A stretch of DNA of 64,000 nucleotides from Burkholderiales bacterium RIFCSPHIGHO2_01_FULL_63_240 (lineage in GTDB: Bacteria > Pseudomonadota > Gammaproteobacteria > Burkholderiales > Burkholderiaceae_C), in contig MERU01000004.1 in NCBI GenBank assembly GCA_001770725.1, forward strand, positions 393,135 through 457,134, written 5' to 3'. The notes beneath the pieces were generated by a model that was not told the origin of the DNA, ran no database searches, and was given only the letters and a program-made list of their open reading frames with translations. This document shows positions 12,801 through 21,948 of this stretch, one piece after another. A program made the translations under genes and the position numbers. Position 1 is the first letter of the stretch. Every line of letters starts with the position of its first letter.

Positions 12801-13965
12801 GAGCCACCGCTACCCGCACCTCAAAATGGTGCTGCTGTCATCGGTGTCTTCGCCGGACGACGTGCGCAAGGCCCAGGACGCGGGCTTTCAGCGCTTCGTG
12901 CCCAAGCCGCTGCGCAAGGCGGAGCTGCGCCAGGCCATCCTGGGCATCTCGGCCGAGCTCGGTGGCGAGCTGCCGCACGACATGCCCCGCATCAACAAGT
13001 CCGTGCTGGTCATCGAGGACAACCCGGTCAACCAGGAGGTCTGCACGCAGATGCTCAAGCGCCTGGGCTGCGAGGTCAAGGTGGCCTCGTCCGCACTCGA
13101 AGGCCTGCGCCGCCTGGGCGAGCAGCGCTTCGACCTCGTGCTCATGGACATCCAGATGCCTGGCATGGATGGCGTCGAGGCCCTGAGCTGGTTCCGCCGG
13201 GGCTCGAGCACGCGCTTCACCTTCCTGACCCCGTCCGACACCCCGGTGATCGCCGTGACAGCCAATGCCCTGGAAGGCGATGAACAGCGCTTCCTGGACG
13301 TCGGCTTCGACGACTACCTCTCCAAGCCTTTCCGCCAGAGCCAGCTGCAGAAGGTGCTGGTCGAGCACACGCGTCCGGATGGCTGGGCAGATCTGCCCGA
13401 GCCGGCCGCCGATGCCGAAGACACCTCCCCGGAGCCGGCCTCGCAGCCGAGCGTGGCGCCCACGCCCCACCTGTCCCAGGCTGCCGACGGAGACGGGCTT
13501 GGCCACCCGCCCCCCGGGGCAACCCGTGGTGCGGCTGTGGCGGATGCACCACCCTCCACGATCGCATCCGCCGCGCCTTCCCTGCCTGCGACGGCACCAC
13601 CGCCTGGCGCGGAACTCTTCGACGCCGACGCGCTGCGCCGCCTGCGCGACCTCGACCCCCGTGGCGAGAACCGCCTGTTCGAGCGCGTGAGCAAGGCCTT
13701 CGAAGCCTCGGCCTCGCGCCTGCTGCCGCAGCTCGACGAAGCCATCCGTGTGAACGACCGCGCCGCGATCGTGCATGTCGCGCATACACTCAAGTCTTCC
13801 TCGGCCAGCATCGGTGCGCTCAAGCTGTCACATTTGTGTGCCGAAATCGAGACCATGATCAGGCGTCAGAGCGAAGAAGACATGTCCGAACGCCTCCGCG
13901 CCGTGCCCGTGGAGGTTGAACACGTCCTGGTGGGCCTGCGCGCCCTGCTGGAGCAGCCATCATGA
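9877..13965 (+). CDS. Hybrid sensor histidine kinase with two receivers and an Hpt domain
   Basis: This large membrane phosphorelay protein is about 1362 residues. Two hydrophobic segments lie near the N terminus ([20 protein letters not shown] and following). A GAF-like region (about 70-230) and three PAS domains (about 250-640) come before a HisKA box with His near 657 ([15 protein letters not shown]). The HATPase domain contains DTGIGIP and [19 protein letters not shown]. Receiver 1 ([11 protein letters not shown], Asp near 957) and receiver 2 ([13 protein letters not shown], Asp near 1090) follow. A Pro/Ala-rich linker leads to an Hpt domain ([13 protein letters not shown], His near 1301). 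All relay residues are intact. I chose ATG 9877 because the upstream in-frame codons precede the first membrane segment without conserved features. Its stop overlaps the next start (ATGA), so the genes are translationally coupled. Confidence 0.94.
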   Translation: MRTPWKALMLMMALAGTSAAGWAWGPAGAGLTLAMLASGSIGYLARRRPLPAPELGPPLTTVPTSSPNSQPQVEAEVLHARHEVHLQLIREIAEHARSAEALGQALARVGEALHRHLGSRAWAALQVEGWNGESGSLRPWSHQAGSEPEHIDVTAIAPTHRKDRPLGQALGTLKPTVSDLRQSPGTPSPWRAAGTQRVLALPVSVDGWPLAMLEFDDPARAHADVEAVLEVAAIQLGFVAQRDANRARMASHEEHLGRLALVASRISSGVAITDREGTIEWINAAFVALTGWPEERVLGRKLPELLAQEVSDADTVNELQTQLERGVPFRVSYEAGRQGAQTLTRYWGEIDAIQMLDETGGRNQYVCLFTDITKRKAQEHVRDQEREFLEALLGNLPVSLFVLDPVNLNVVAINRYTEIEFSLQRDRVVGRSFEQALGKSVMGLTQPHMQQAVDSGETVEHDFTWQGESGMRVVNARHFALRHSNGRPRLLISLVRDITASRQAQADLEESERRFRELVESMDDAVYVSTEGRNSFLYLSPRTHELLGMPGEDIQARADKVRALVVPEDIPLLREQEAQERLGINTDTLLRLQIPGKGLRWMRHRSRTRHLPDGATRVYGLVSDVTDERNQALELQRARDMAEAASQAKSQFMANMSHEIRTPMNGILGMTELLLGTPLNDKQRRFAQAVYRSGESLLEIINDILDFAKIEAGRLELANSDFVLRTLVEDTLELMAPRAHEKGLELSFREQPGLPSVIHGDPLRLRQILTNLVANAIKFTEHGEVVVDIRRGMGGTVHSSVPSEDKHIELEFMVRDTGIGIPSEVIPRLFSAFVQANVGMARRYGGTGLGLAISKQLVELMGGHIEAHSAPGVGSEFVFRVPVSVGDTQIDLALIEEPEMPAFNVLVVDDNDTNRTVIENMLTAWGMNVTQATNGREALDILMAHPTQDADFDLALVDMNMPELDGLGLADALHKSHRYPHLKMVLLSSVSSPDDVRKAQDAGFQRFVPKPLRKAELRQAILGISAELGGELPHDMPRINKSVLVIEDNPVNQEVCTQMLKRLGCEVKVASSALEGLRRLGEQRFDLVLMDIQMPGMDGVEALSWFRRGSSTRFTFLTPSDTPVIAVTANALEGDEQRFLDVGFDDYLSKPFRQSQLQKVLVEHTRPDGWADLPEPAADAEDTSPEPASQPSVAPTPHLSQAADGDGLGHPPPGATRGAAVADAPPSTIASAAPSLPATAPPPGAELFDADALRRLRDLDPRGENRLFERVSKAFEASASRLLPQLDEAIRVNDRAAIVHVAHTLKSSSASIGALKLSHLCAEIETMIRRQSEEDMSERLRAVPVEVEHVLVGLRALLEQPS

Positions 13966-16187
13966 CGGTCACATCGGACTTCGCCTTCGAGGCCGGCCAG
14001 GAGCAACCCAAGGTTCTGCTGGTCGACGACGACGAGGTGAACCTGCTGCTGACCTCCATCGCCCTGCGCGAACGCGGCTTCGCGATCACCGAGGCCAGCT
14101 CGGGCGAGCAGGCCCTGCAGATGATGTCCGACTGGCTGCCCGACGTGATCGTGCTGGATGCCGTCATGCCCGGCCTTGACGGTTTCGCCACCTGCCGCGA
14201 GTTGCGCCAGATGCCCGGCTACGAGTCCGTGCCCGTGCTCATGCTGACCGGCCTGGACGACGATGCCTCCATCACCCGCGCTTACGAGGCCGGCGCCACC
14301 GACTTCTTCGTCAAAAGCACACAGTGGAGCCTGCTGGCCGGGCGCCTGCGCTACCTGCTGCGCGCCGCCCGCACCCGCGACGAACTCGAGCGCAGCAAGA
14401 CCAAGCTGGCGCGCGCGCAAGACCTCGCCCGCATGGGCAGCTTCGACTGGCGCAAGGGCGCGGGCGACCTGTCCTTCTCGGTCGAAGGCCTGCGCGTCTT
14501 CGGGCTGGGCGCCCACGACCACCTGGGCCTGAAAACCATCCTGCGCATGCTGCCCGACGAGGAGCGGCGCGGTTTTGCCCGCATCCTGCACGAGGTGGTC
14601 GACCACGGCACCATCCTGTGCAACGACGTCCAGATCAGCCTGGCCGATGGCCGCCGCCGCATCCTGCACGTCGAAGCCGAGCCCGAGTTCAATGAACTGG
14701 CCTGCCTGATCGGCTACACCGGCATCGTGCAGGACGTCACCGACCGCCGCGTGGCCGAAGACAAGATCAAGCACCTGGCCAACTTCGACACGCTCACCGG
14801 CCTGCCCAACCGCCGCCAGGTCTTTTGGCGCAGCGAGCGGGCCATCGAGTACGCCAAGCGCATGAACCACCGCGTGGCTTTGCTGCAGGTGGGCCTGGAC
14901 CGCTTCAAGATCATCAACGAGAACCTCGGCCACCATGCCGGTGACGAGCTGCTCATCGAGGTCTCGCGGCGCCTGCGCAACTGCGTGCGCCACTCCGACC
15001 AGATCATCGAAGGCAACCTGGACGCCAACGGACACCGCGCCCACCGCACCCTGGAGGCCGTGGGCCGCCTGGGCGCCGACGAGTTCGTCGTGCTGCTGCC
15101 CGAGGTGGGCAACGAACGCGAGGCCATGTCCACCGCCTACGTCATCCTCGACGCGCTGCGCGAGCCGATGATGGTGGCCGGCCAGGAGTGCTTCATCACC
15201 GCCTCGGTGGGCGTGGCGGTGTTCCCGCAGCACGGCCTGAACGTGGCCGACCTCCTGCGCAACGCCGACGTGGCCATGGACCTGGCCAAGAGCCAGGGCC
15301 GCAACACCGCGCAACTGCACGACCCGCAACTGGCCTCGAAGGGCCGCGTGCGGCTCGACCTGGACACCGCCCTGCACAAGGCGCTGGAGCGCAAGGAGCT
15401 GGTGCTGCACTACCAGCCCAAGATCGACGTGCGCACCAACCGCATGGTCGGCGCCGAGGCGCTGATGCGCTGGAACCGCGACGGCAAGCTGATCCCGCCG
15501 GGGGACTTCATCCCGCTGGCCGAGGCCACCGGGCTGATCAACCACATGAGCCTGTGGGCCATCGACGAGGCCGCCCGCCAGGCCGCCGAATGGCACCGCA
15601 ACTTCGGCTTCGACGCCTCCATCGCCGTCAACCTGCCATCGCGACTGTTCGAGCAAAGCGACCTGGTCGAGAAGATCGAAGCCATCCTGCTGGCGCGCCA
15701 GGTGCCGCCCCGCGCCATCGAGCTCGAGATCACCGAAACCGGCCTGATGAAGGACCTGCAGGGCGTCGTGCCTTCGTTGCACCGGCTCAACCAGCTGGGC
15801 ACCGAGATCTCGATCGACGATTTCGGCACGGGCTATTCGTCGCTGTCCTACCTGACCACCCTGCCGATCAGCGAGCTCAAGATCGACCGATCCTTCGTGC
15901 GGGACCTGGGCGACACGCCGCAGAGCTCGGCCATCGTCTCGGCCATCATCGCGCTGGCACGGGCCCTGGGGCTGCGCGTGGTCGCCGAAGGCGTGGAAAA
16001 GCTCTCACAGATGGAAGTGCTCTACAACCTGGGCTGCCACATCTGCCAGGGCTTCCTGTACGCTCGTCCCATGTCCCCCGCCGACGTCGAACGCTGGCTG
16101 CAGGACACCCAGCAGGGCCAGACCCTGCCCCGCCTCAGCAACCTGACGAACGAGCCTTCCACGCGCCTGGTGAGCGTGCCCCGCTGA
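13962..16187 (+). CDS. Response regulator with GGDEF-like (GADEF) and EAL domains
   Basis: This is a 741-residue soluble cyclic-di-GMP protein. The receiver is intact (LLVDDDEVN, phospho-Asp near 65 in VLDAVMPGLDG). A PAS-like stretch covers about 150-265, then a diguanylate-cyclase-like domain whose signature reads GADEF near residue 370 instead of GGDEF and follows an unusual insertion. The EAL domain has AEALMRW, ELEITETGLM, IDDFGTGYSSL and KIDRSFV, so phosphodiesterase activity is expected. The altered GGDEF may bind GTP as an allosteric site or be inactive. It is translationally coupled to the upstream hybrid kinase, which is the likely phosphodonor. Its stop is 4 bp before the next gene. 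Confidence 0.92.
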   Translation: MTVTSDFAFEAGQEQPKVLLVDDDEVNLLLTSIALRERGFAITEASSGEQALQMMSDWLPDVIVLDAVMPGLDGFATCRELRQMPGYESVPVLMLTGLDDDASITRAYEAGATDFFVKSTQWSLLAGRLRYLLRAARTRDELERSKTKLARAQDLARMGSFDWRKGAGDLSFSVEGLRVFGLGAHDHLGLKTILRMLPDEERRGFARILHEVVDHGTILCNDVQISLADGRRRILHVEAEPEFNELACLIGYTGIVQDVTDRRVAEDKIKHLANFDTLTGLPNRRQVFWRSERAIEYAKRMNHRVALLQVGLDRFKIINENLGHHAGDELLIEVSRRLRNCVRHSDQIIEGNLDANGHRAHRTLEAVGRLGADEFVVLLPEVGNEREAMSTAYVILDALREPMMVAGQECFITASVGVAVFPQHGLNVADLLRNADVAMDLAKSQGRNTAQLHDPQLASKGRVRLDLDTALHKALERKELVLHYQPKIDVRTNRMVGAEALMRWNRDGKLIPPGDFIPLAEATGLINHMSLWAIDEAARQAAEWHRNFGFDASIAVNLPSRLFEQSDLVEKIEAILLARQVPPRAIELEITETGLMKDLQGVVPSLHRLNQLGTEISIDDFGTGYSSLSYLTTLPISELKIDRSFVRDLGDTPQSSAIVSAIIALARALGLRVVAEGVEKLSQMEVLYNLGCHICQGFLYARPMSPADVERWLQDTQQGQTLPRLSNLTNEPSTRLVSVPR

Positions 16188-16191
16188 AACC

Positions 16192-17907
16192 ATGTCCCAG
16201 ACCCCCGCGAACCTGGCCAAGGCCGCCCTCAGGCGACTGGCCGAGCAACGGCTCGAACCCACGCCGGAGAACTACCGCAAGGCCTACGACGCCGAAGCCG
16301 GCGTGCCTTCGGCCGACGCGGCCAGCGCGGACAAGCCCCTGGACAAGGCCGCACCGACCGACGCCAACAGCCAGGCCGAAGAGGGCGAACGCTGGTCCAA
16401 GCTCATCGGCCGCATCCTGCGTGGCGCCGAGCGCGGTGGCCGTCAGTGGACCGCGGCCCGCAAGAAAGACAGCCTGCAGCGCGTGCTCGAAGGCAGCCGC
16501 AGTTCGGGCCAGCGCCTGCACCAGCGCCTGAGCCAGCTGGTGCAAAGCTGGGACAGCGACACGCTGGACAACACCCTGCTGGAAGACGACGGGGGCACCG
16601 AACCGGGTGACCCGGCCACCACCCCAGGCCCGCTCCCCGCCGACGCTCCACCTGCGGCGCCCCAGCTGCCTGCGGCCTCATCCGCGCCCGTGGCGAGCCC
16701 CCCCGAGGCACCGTCCACCACCACGTCATCGGGCTGGCCTGCCTCCGCACGCAACGCCGTCGACGAACTCGTCAGAACGGTGCACGTGGCCCTGCCTGCC
16801 GCGACCCTGAGCCCCAGCGCCGAAGTGGCGGCACGCGCGCTCACGACCGCCGCCCAGGCCCAGGCCAGCGTCGGCGAGGCCTGCGCGCAGGCGCGAGGCA
16901 TCCTCGAACAACGCCACCGCCTGCTCGACCAGCTCATGGGCCTGTGCCAGTCGCTGACCGACAGCCTCGTCGACCTGGCCGAGGACGAGAGCTGGGCGCA
17001 GGGCCAGGTTCAGGCCATGCGCCACCAGCTCGACGCCGGCATCGACAGCCGGGGCCTGCGCCATGTGCAGCAGTTGCTCGATGACGCCCGCATCAAGCAG
17101 CAGCAGCTCAAGCGCGAGCGAGAGAGCGCGCGCGAAGCGCTCAAGCAGCTGATCCAGCAGATGCTGCAGGAGATCGGCGAGCTGGGCCACACCACCGACC
17201 GCTTCCAGTCCAACCTGGGCCGCTACGCCGACACCATCGACCAGGCCGACTCGCTCGAAAGCCTGACCGGCGTGGTGCGCGAGATGGTGGCCGAGAGCCG
17301 CTCCGTGCAATCCGTGGTCGCGCAGACCCAGGTCAAGCTGCAGGAAGAGCACGCCAAGGCCCATGCCCTGGGCGAACGCGTGCGCAGCCTCGAGGACGAA
17401 ATCCGCAAGCTGTCCGACGAGGTCTCGACCGACCCGCTCACCCAGATCGCCAACCGGCGCGGCATGATGCGCGCCTTCGAGGCAGAGCAGGCCCGCGTCG
17501 AGCGGCAGGGCTCCTTGCTGGCCATCGGCCTGCTCGATGTCGACAACTTCAAGAAGCTCAACGACCAGTTGGGCCACCAGACCGGTGACGAGGCGCTGAA
17601 ATTCCTCGCTCGTCGCGTGAGCGAATGCCTGCGGCCGGTTGATGTGGTGGCGCGCTACGGCGGCGAGGAGTTCGTTGTCATGCTGCCCGACACCCCGGCC
17701 GACGAAGGCCAGCAGGTGCTCACGCGGCTGCAGCGCACGCTGAGCGCCGAGTTCTTCACGCACGACGAGCACAAGGTGTTCATCACCTTCTCGGCGGGCG
17801 TGACGGCCTACCGCCCGGGCGAGCCCTTCGAAGCGGCGCTGGAGCGCGCCGACGTCGGGCTCTACGAGGCCAAGCGCACGGGCAAGAACCGAACCTGTGT
17901 GAACTGA
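16192..17907 (+). CDS. Diguanylate cyclase with a long coiled N-terminal region
   Basis: This is a 571-residue protein without clear membrane spans that should make cyclic-di-GMP from two GTP. Residues 1-80 begin like a small helical domain (LRRLAEQRLEPTPENYRKAY), followed by a Pro/Ala linker and a long Gln-rich coiled-coil-like region (about 240-410). The C-terminal GGDEF domain carries an intact GGEEF (near 489), and an RPVD product-inhibition I-site lies exactly five residues upstream, so feedback inhibition is expected. It is the last gene of a three-gene run with the hybrid kinase and the EAL protein (4-bp gap). Cyclase and phosphodiesterase from one transcript could set opposing activities. 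Confidence 0.93.
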   Translation: MSQTPANLAKAALRRLAEQRLEPTPENYRKAYDAEAGVPSADAASADKPLDKAAPTDANSQAEEGERWSKLIGRILRGAERGGRQWTAARKKDSLQRVLEGSRSSGQRLHQRLSQLVQSWDSDTLDNTLLEDDGGTEPGDPATTPGPLPADAPPAAPQLPAASSAPVASPPEAPSTTTSSGWPASARNAVDELVRTVHVALPAATLSPSAEVAARALTTAAQAQASVGEACAQARGILEQRHRLLDQLMGLCQSLTDSLVDLAEDESWAQGQVQAMRHQLDAGIDSRGLRHVQQLLDDARIKQQQLKRERESAREALKQLIQQMLQEIGELGHTTDRFQSNLGRYADTIDQADSLESLTGVVREMVAESRSVQSVVAQTQVKLQEEHAKAHALGERVRSLEDEIRKLSDEVSTDPLTQIANRRGMMRAFEAEQARVERQGSLLAIGLLDVDNFKKLNDQLGHQTGDEALKFLARRVSECLRPVDVVARYGGEEFVVMLPDTPADEGQQVLTRLQRTLSAEFFTHDEHKVFITFSAGVTAYRPGEPFEAALERADVGLYEAKRTGKNRTCVN

Positions 17908-19452
17908 TCAGGCCTTGGCCTGGTGCAAAGAGCGCAGACGGCGCAAGGCCGAAGGCACCTGTTCGGGCAGGTCATCGGCGATCAGCCCCGGCCCGAATGC
18001 GCGCGCGGCCTCGCCATGCAGCCACACCGCCGCCGAAGCAGCCTGCCAGGCCGGCATGCCTTGCGCGAGCAGCCCCAGCACCAAGCCCGCCAGCACATCG
18101 CCCGCACCGGCCGTGGCCAGCTCGCTGGGCGCGTTTCGGTTGAGGCTGGCGCGCCCGTCGGGCGCAGCCACCACGGTGTCGGCGCCCTTGAGCAGCACCA
18201 CCGCACCGCTCAGGCGTGCGGCCTCGCGGGCCCGCTCCAGCTTGCTGGGCGCCGCCGCGATGCGCGGGTCGCGCATGAGCCGATTGAACTCGCCATCGTG
18301 CGGCGTCAGCACCACCGGACGGCTGTGCCCGGCGATGGCGGCGAACAACAGGGAGGGGTCTTCGGTGAACACGGTCAGCGCATCGGCGTCGAGCACCACC
18401 GGGCGGCCACTGGCCAGCAGGGTCAGCACCAGCGCCCTCAGGCCGCCTGGCTGGGTGCCGCCGAGGGCGCCCGGGCCGATCAGCGCGGCGCTCAGTCGGT
18501 CATCGGCCAGCAGCGAGCTCAGGCCCGCCTGCCATTGCGCCGCGCCTTCTCCGCCCACCGGGTGCACCATGATGCTGGTCAGCGACGCGGCGTACACACC
18601 CCACGCCGACTGCGGCACGCACACGGTGGTGAGGCCGGCTCCCACGCGCGCGGCGGCCCTGGCGGCCAGGCGCGCCGCGCCGGTCATGACGCCGCCACCC
18701 CAGACCAGGGCATGGCCACGGTGGTACTTGTGACCGGCCACATCCACCGACGGCCAGGTGTCGGACCAGAGGCCTGGCTGGTTCTCCCAGGCCCTCGAGC
18801 CCACCTCCCGCACCACCTCATCCGGGATGCCGATGTCGGCCAGCACCACCTCGCCGCACAAAGCGCGGCCGGGCATCAAAAGGTGCGCGGGCTTGAGGCG
18901 GCAGAAGGTCACGGTCAACGCACAAGGCACGGCGCCTTGCGGCCGCCCCGTGTCACCCGCCAGGCCGCTGGGCACGTCCACCGCCACGATGGGCACGTGG
19001 CGCAAGGCCGCGCGCTCCAGCAGCTCGCGAACGGGCTCGTCGAGCGGGCGGCTCAGGCCGGCGCCGAACAACGCGTCCAGCACCAGCTCTCCGGGCTGGG
19101 GGTTCGCCTCGTCCAGGGGGTGCCATCCAGGCCGCCCCTCCTGGGCAGCCACGGCCAGCCATTCGCGCGCGGCCTCGGCGGCATCGCCCCGCAAGGCGTC
19201 GGGCGGCACCATGGCGTGCACCCGCACGGGCCAGCCCTGCCGGTGCAGCACACCCGCCGCCACCCAGCCATCGCCACCGTTGTTGCCAGGACCGCACAGC
19301 ACGCTCACGGGCCTGGGCGACCAGCGCTGCATGAGCGCCCGGGCCACGGCTTGACCCGCTGCGCGCATCAGCACGATGCCTGGGGTGCCCCGGGCGATGG
19401 TGGCGGCGTCGGCACTCGCCATCTGGGTGGTGGTCAGGACTTCTGCGTTCAT
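17908..19452 (-). CDS. nnrD: Bifunctional NAD(P)H-hydrate epimerase / ADP-dependent dehydratase
   Basis: This 514-residue fusion repairs hydrated NADH and NADPH. The N-terminal YjeF_N half epimerises NAD(P)HX (CGPGNNGGDGWVAAG near residue 55, AVDVPSGLAGDTG). The C-terminal carbohydrate-kinase-like half dehydrates the S form with ADP (LTPHDGEFNRLM, SELATAGAGDVLAGLVLGLL). Both active-site regions are intact. I chose ATG 19452 (MNAEVLTTTQM), which begins just before the first conserved helix; a possible start 38 codons upstream gives a Cys-rich non-conserved leader. It is convergent with the diguanylate cyclase and meets it end to end. The fused form is usual in bacteria; nnrE would name the epimerase half. 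Confidence 0.95.
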   Translation of the reverse strand: MNAEVLTTTQMASADAATIARGTPGIVLMRAAGQAVARALMQRWSPRPVSVLCGPGNNGGDGWVAAGVLHRQGWPVRVHAMVPPDALRGDAAEAAREWLAVAAQEGRPGWHPLDEANPQPGELVLDALFGAGLSRPLDEPVRELLERAALRHVPIVAVDVPSGLAGDTGRPQGAVPCALTVTFCRLKPAHLLMPGRALCGEVVLADIGIPDEVVREVGSRAWENQPGLWSDTWPSVDVAGHKYHRGHALVWGGGVMTGAARLAARAAARVGAGLTTVCVPQSAWGVYAASLTSIMVHPVGGEGAAQWQAGLSSLLADDRLSAALIGPGALGGTQPGGLRALVLTLLASGRPVVLDADALTVFTEDPSLLFAAIAGHSRPVVLTPHDGEFNRLMRDPRIAAAPSKLERAREAARLSGAVVLLKGADTVVAAPDGRASLNRNAPSELATAGAGDVLAGLVLGLLAQGMPAWQAASAAVWLHGEAARAFGPGLIADDLPEQVPSALRRLRSLHQAKA

Positions 19453-19499
19453 GGGTTCAGCCTTCCTGGCGTCAACTTTCGCACAGGTGCAGCCTGCTC

Positions 19500-19505
19500 T
19501 TGACG
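19500..19505 (+). promoter_or_regulatory. Possible -35 box for the folded intergenic transcript
   Basis: TTGACG stands about 41 nt before the outer stem of the folded RNA candidate. The sequence 17 nt downstream (TGAGAA) is only a poor -10, so the promoter is tentative. Confidence 0.25.
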
Positions 19506-19545
19506 GGCAGCAACGCAATCGTGAGAAAACACACAGACACGAAAC

Positions 19546-19803
19546 AGGCGACCGCGCACAATGCATTCACGGTGATCGACGAGGTGTTCGTCAACCGTGA
19601 GGCCCCCGGGTAACGGGGGTCACCAGGGTGCCAGACCTGCTCCACTCAGGTCGGCCGGGCGGTCCGGCTGCACCACGCCACCGGTGAGGTGGCTCCCCGC
19701 AAGGGGCACAGGATCGGGGATCGCCCCACCGGTCCAGGCCCTCCGGTTGTGAGCGGCCGAAGCGCAGCCCGCGTCGCCTTGAGCGTCCGGGCTGTTTTTT
19801 TTT
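19546..19803 (+). ncRNA. Candidate structured RNA made of serial hairpins with its own terminator
   Basis: There is no plausible gene here, but the strand folds repeatedly. A nested hairpin pairs 19567-19573 with 19594-19600 and 19578-19582 with 19588-19592. Next come CCCCCG/CGGGGG (19603-19619), GACCTG/CAGGTC (19634-19652), GCCGG/CCGGC (19654-19668), GCCACC/GGTGGC (19677-19693) and CCCC-GCAA-GGGG (19695-19706). AGGCGAC at 19546 can pair with GTCGCCT at 19773, closing the whole fold. A rightward terminator ends it. No match to RNase P, tmRNA, SRP RNA or 6S signatures was recognised. It runs antisense in orientation to both flanking genes but does not overlap the NnrD coding region. It could instead be a non-functional GC-rich spacer. 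Confidence 0.45.
19766..19803 (+). terminator. Rho-independent terminator
   Basis: AGCCCG (19766-19771) pairs with CGGGCT (19788-19793) and is followed by a run of nine T at 19795-19803. The T run is on the + strand, so it ends rightward transcription. The 16-nt loop contains GTCGCCT, which can alternatively pair with 19546-19552, so the terminator and the long-range stem may compete. Confidence 0.6.
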
Positions 19804-19808
19804 GCCGA

Positions 19809-20690
19809 TCAGAACCCCAACTGCGCCGACAGGTACAGGCTGCGCTGACTCGGCTTGTCGGCAATGTTGCCCAGCTCCAGCCAGGCCGCGGTCAGGCTCA
19901 GGTTGCGGTGCGGGAACCAGGCGACGAAGGCGTCCCAGGCGTTCTCTTCCTTGAAGGCGCTGAGCCGGTCAGGCTTGGCGCGCCACTCCGCGCCCACGGC
20001 CAGGTCGTCGCGCAGCAGCACCGCCAGGCTGGCCTCGGGCATCAGCTGGTGCCGGTTGCCCAGGTCGCCACCAAAGCCCAGGATGCCAAACTGGTTGGCC
20101 CGCGTGGCGCGCAAAGTCAGGTTGCCCAGCACGTTGCGCCCCCATGCGGCCCCCAACCAGAGCTTGGTGGCGGCCACGTACCAGTCGGTGTCGGAGCCCC
20201 TCGTGGCGCCCAGCAAGGTCGGCACGAGCTTGAAGTCCTCGTTGTGCTTGTGCTGAAAGCCGACGCTCACCTGCGGCCACCAGACGTCCTGGTCGTAGAC
20301 GGCATCGCCCAGCACGCGCACCTTGGCGCCCAGCACGTTCATCTGCGCACTCTTGCCGGGCACGGTGTCGCTGAACTTGAAGCTCCAGCGCGCCATCGAG
20401 ACCTCGACGCGGTTCTTCACGCCCACGGCCACGCCCTGGATGTTGAGGTTGAACTTGCCCTGAGTGCGGATGTGGGTGGCGTACGCAGACGCCCCCACCT
20501 GGTCGCTGCTGCCGTGGCCGCCGATGACCGCCCAGGGCGTGAGGCCGCCACCTGCCGCACCCTCGACCTGAGAGACCCCCGAGGTGGCCAGCAGGCGATC
20601 ACCCGCCCAGGCCGGGGCACCGGCAAGCAGCCACGCCATGGCCACCAGGCGCCAGGTGTTGAGGGGCAAGGACAGGGACGGTGAACGCAT
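19809..20690 (-). CDS. DUF3034 family secreted/outer-membrane-like protein
   Basis: This 293-residue protein starts with a signal peptide (MRSPSLSLPLNTWRLVAMAW, cleavage likely after APAWA). The mature part begins GDRLLATSGVSQVEGAAGGG, which I recognise as the start of DUF3034. The rest alternates aromatic and polar residues and ends in F (SLYLSAQLGF), a pattern typical of outer-membrane beta-barrels. ATG 20690 places the signal peptide at the N terminus; upstream in-frame codons are not needed. The function of DUF3034 is unknown. It is divergent from the truncated haemoglobin, cupredoxin and GGDEF/EAL genes, with which homologues tend to occur (from memory, not checked here). Confidence 0.8.
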   Translation of the reverse strand: MRSPSLSLPLNTWRLVAMAWLLAGAPAWAGDRLLATSGVSQVEGAAGGGLTPWAVIGGHGSSDQVGASAYATHIRTQGKFNLNIQGVAVGVKNRVEVSMARWSFKFSDTVPGKSAQMNVLGAKVRVLGDAVYDQDVWWPQVSVGFQHKHNEDFKLVPTLLGATRGSDTDWYVAATKLWLGAAWGRNVLGNLTLRATRANQFGILGFGGDLGNRHQLMPEASLAVLLRDDLAVGAEWRAKPDRLSAFKEENAWDAFVAWFPHRNLSLTAAWLELGNIADKPSQRSLYLSAQLGF

Positions 20691-20851
20691 CGACGGATCC
20701 TCCAGCCAGCGAGCCATCGCCAGGCTGGGGTGCATCTTCGCGTGAATCCGGCGCGGACATCTTCAGAAGTAGCCCCCTCCCGCCCCCATTCACGAGGAAA
20801 CACCCATGCTCAAAAATGACACAGTGGAGATCATTGTCAGGAGTGATGTGC

Positions 20852-21313
20852 ATGTCTCCCCCCCACCTGCTTGCTCGCATCCGGCGCCAGCTGAGCTTGG
20901 CGCTGCTTGCGCTCGCCCTGCCGCTGGCCGCATGCACCAGCGCCGCCCCTGCTCCACCGCTCTACCAGCAGCTGGGCGGGGTTGAAAACATCGAGGCGGT
21001 CAGCCGCGCGATGATTCAGCGCATGTCCACCGACCCGCGCACCAAGCGCACGTTTGACGGCATCAACCTGCGCACGCTCTCGGCGAGCCTGGCGGCCCAC
21101 CTCTGCAAGGTGGCCGATGGCCCCTGCGTGTACGAGGGCGAAACCATGCGCAATGCCCACGCCGACCTGGGCCTGGGTGGCTCCGAGTTCGAGACCGTGG
21201 TCCAGATCCTGAGGGACGAGCTTGACCGCACGGGCGTCAGCCAGGCCGCCAAGAACGAGCTGCTGCGCAGGCTGGCCCCCAGCCGCCGCGACATCGTCAC
21301 CGCCGATCGCTGA
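20852..21313 (+). CDS. Lipoprotein group 1 truncated haemoglobin
   Basis: This is a 153-residue small globin that should be anchored to a membrane by lipid. ATG 20852 has AGGAG eight nt upstream and gives MSPPHLLARIRRQLSLALLA with a lipobox LAAC. The mature part matches group 1 truncated globins: LYQQLGGVENIEAVSRAMI at the start, then GPCVYEGETMRNAHADLGL, where the His in NAHADLG is at the proximal haem-ligand position. It may bind oxygen or NO. It lies 11 bp upstream of the cupredoxin gene and likely shares a transcript with it and the GGDEF/EAL gene, which suggests gas or redox input to cyclic-di-GMP control. Confidence 0.82.
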   Translation: MSPPHLLARIRRQLSLALLALALPLAACTSAAPAPPLYQQLGGVENIEAVSRAMIQRMSTDPRTKRTFDGINLRTLSASLAAHLCKVADGPCVYEGETMRNAHADLGLGGSEFETVVQILRDELDRTGVSQAAKNELLRRLAPSRRDIVTADR

Positions 21314-21324
21314 AAGGGCCTCGC

Positions 21325-21948
21325 ATGCTGAAGCACCCGTTCTGCCCAAGCCTTCGCTTCCTCGGCATCCTGCTGATGGGCATGGCTTGTGGCCCTGCCT
21401 TCGCCGCCCCCGTGAACTTCAGCGTGATCGACGCCAACGGCTCGGCGTTGGCCGACGCCGTGGTCGCCGTCGAGCTTGCTGGCGCTCGGCCCACCGCCCC
21501 ACCTGGCACCCAGGCTGAAATGGGGCAACGCAACCGCGCCTTCGTGCCGACCCTCCTGGTGGTGCAGACCGGCACGGCGGTGTCGTTCCCGAATTTCGAC
21601 ACCGTCCGCCACCACATCTATTCCTTCTCGTCGGCCAAACCGTTCGAGATCAAGCTCTACGCAGGCACGCCCGCCGCACCGGTGGTGTTCGACAAGGCCG
21701 GCACGGCCATCCTGGGTTGCAACATCCACGACCGCATGGCCGCCTTCATCCACGTCGTCAACACCCCGCACTTCGCCATCACGCGCAAGGACGGGGTCGC
21801 CACGCTCGACCTGCCTGCAGGCGAGCACACCCTGCAGGTCTGGCACGCACAGATGGGTGACAAGCAGTTGCCACAGCGCCAGGGCCTGAAGGTCCAGGCC
21901 GCAGGCGGCACCCACGTCGTCCGCCTTGGAGGTGCGGGCAAGCCATGA
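21325..21948 (+). CDS. Periplasmic cupredoxin-like protein (methylamine-utilisation-protein-like)
   Basis: This 207-residue protein is exported by a signal peptide (LGILLMGMACGPAFAAP). It has a beta-sandwich pattern, and three putative copper ligands sit in cupredoxin-like order: His in VRHHIYSF, Cys in LGCNIHDRM, then His and Met in the same loop. A C-terminal strand-rich part (DLPAGEHTLQVWHAQMGD) follows. Similar proteins are often labelled methylamine utilisation protein, but no methylamine dehydrogenase genes are near, so that name should not be read as function. It is 11 bp after the globin gene, and its stop overlaps the next start (ATGA). Confidence 0.78.
   Translation: MLKHPFCPSLRFLGILLMGMACGPAFAAPVNFSVIDANGSALADAVVAVELAGARPTAPPGTQAEMGQRNRAFVPTLLVVQTGTAVSFPNFDTVRHHIYSFSSAKPFEIKLYAGTPAAPVVFDKAGTAILGCNIHDRMAAFIHVVNTPHFAITRKDGVATLDLPAGEHTLQVWHAQMGDKQLPQRQGLKVQAAGGTHVVRLGGAGKP

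Noticed and set aside
10408..12819. 803-codon frame opposite the hybrid kinase
   Set aside because: Shadow of intact kinase and receiver domains.
19546..19803. RNase P RNA, tmRNA, 4.5S or 6S RNA
   Set aside because: Size and conserved core sequences of these RNAs do not fit; a string of hairpins is seen instead.
21325..21948. True methylamine utilisation gene
   Set aside because: No methylamine dehydrogenase or mau genes nearby; only a cupredoxin-like fold is supported.
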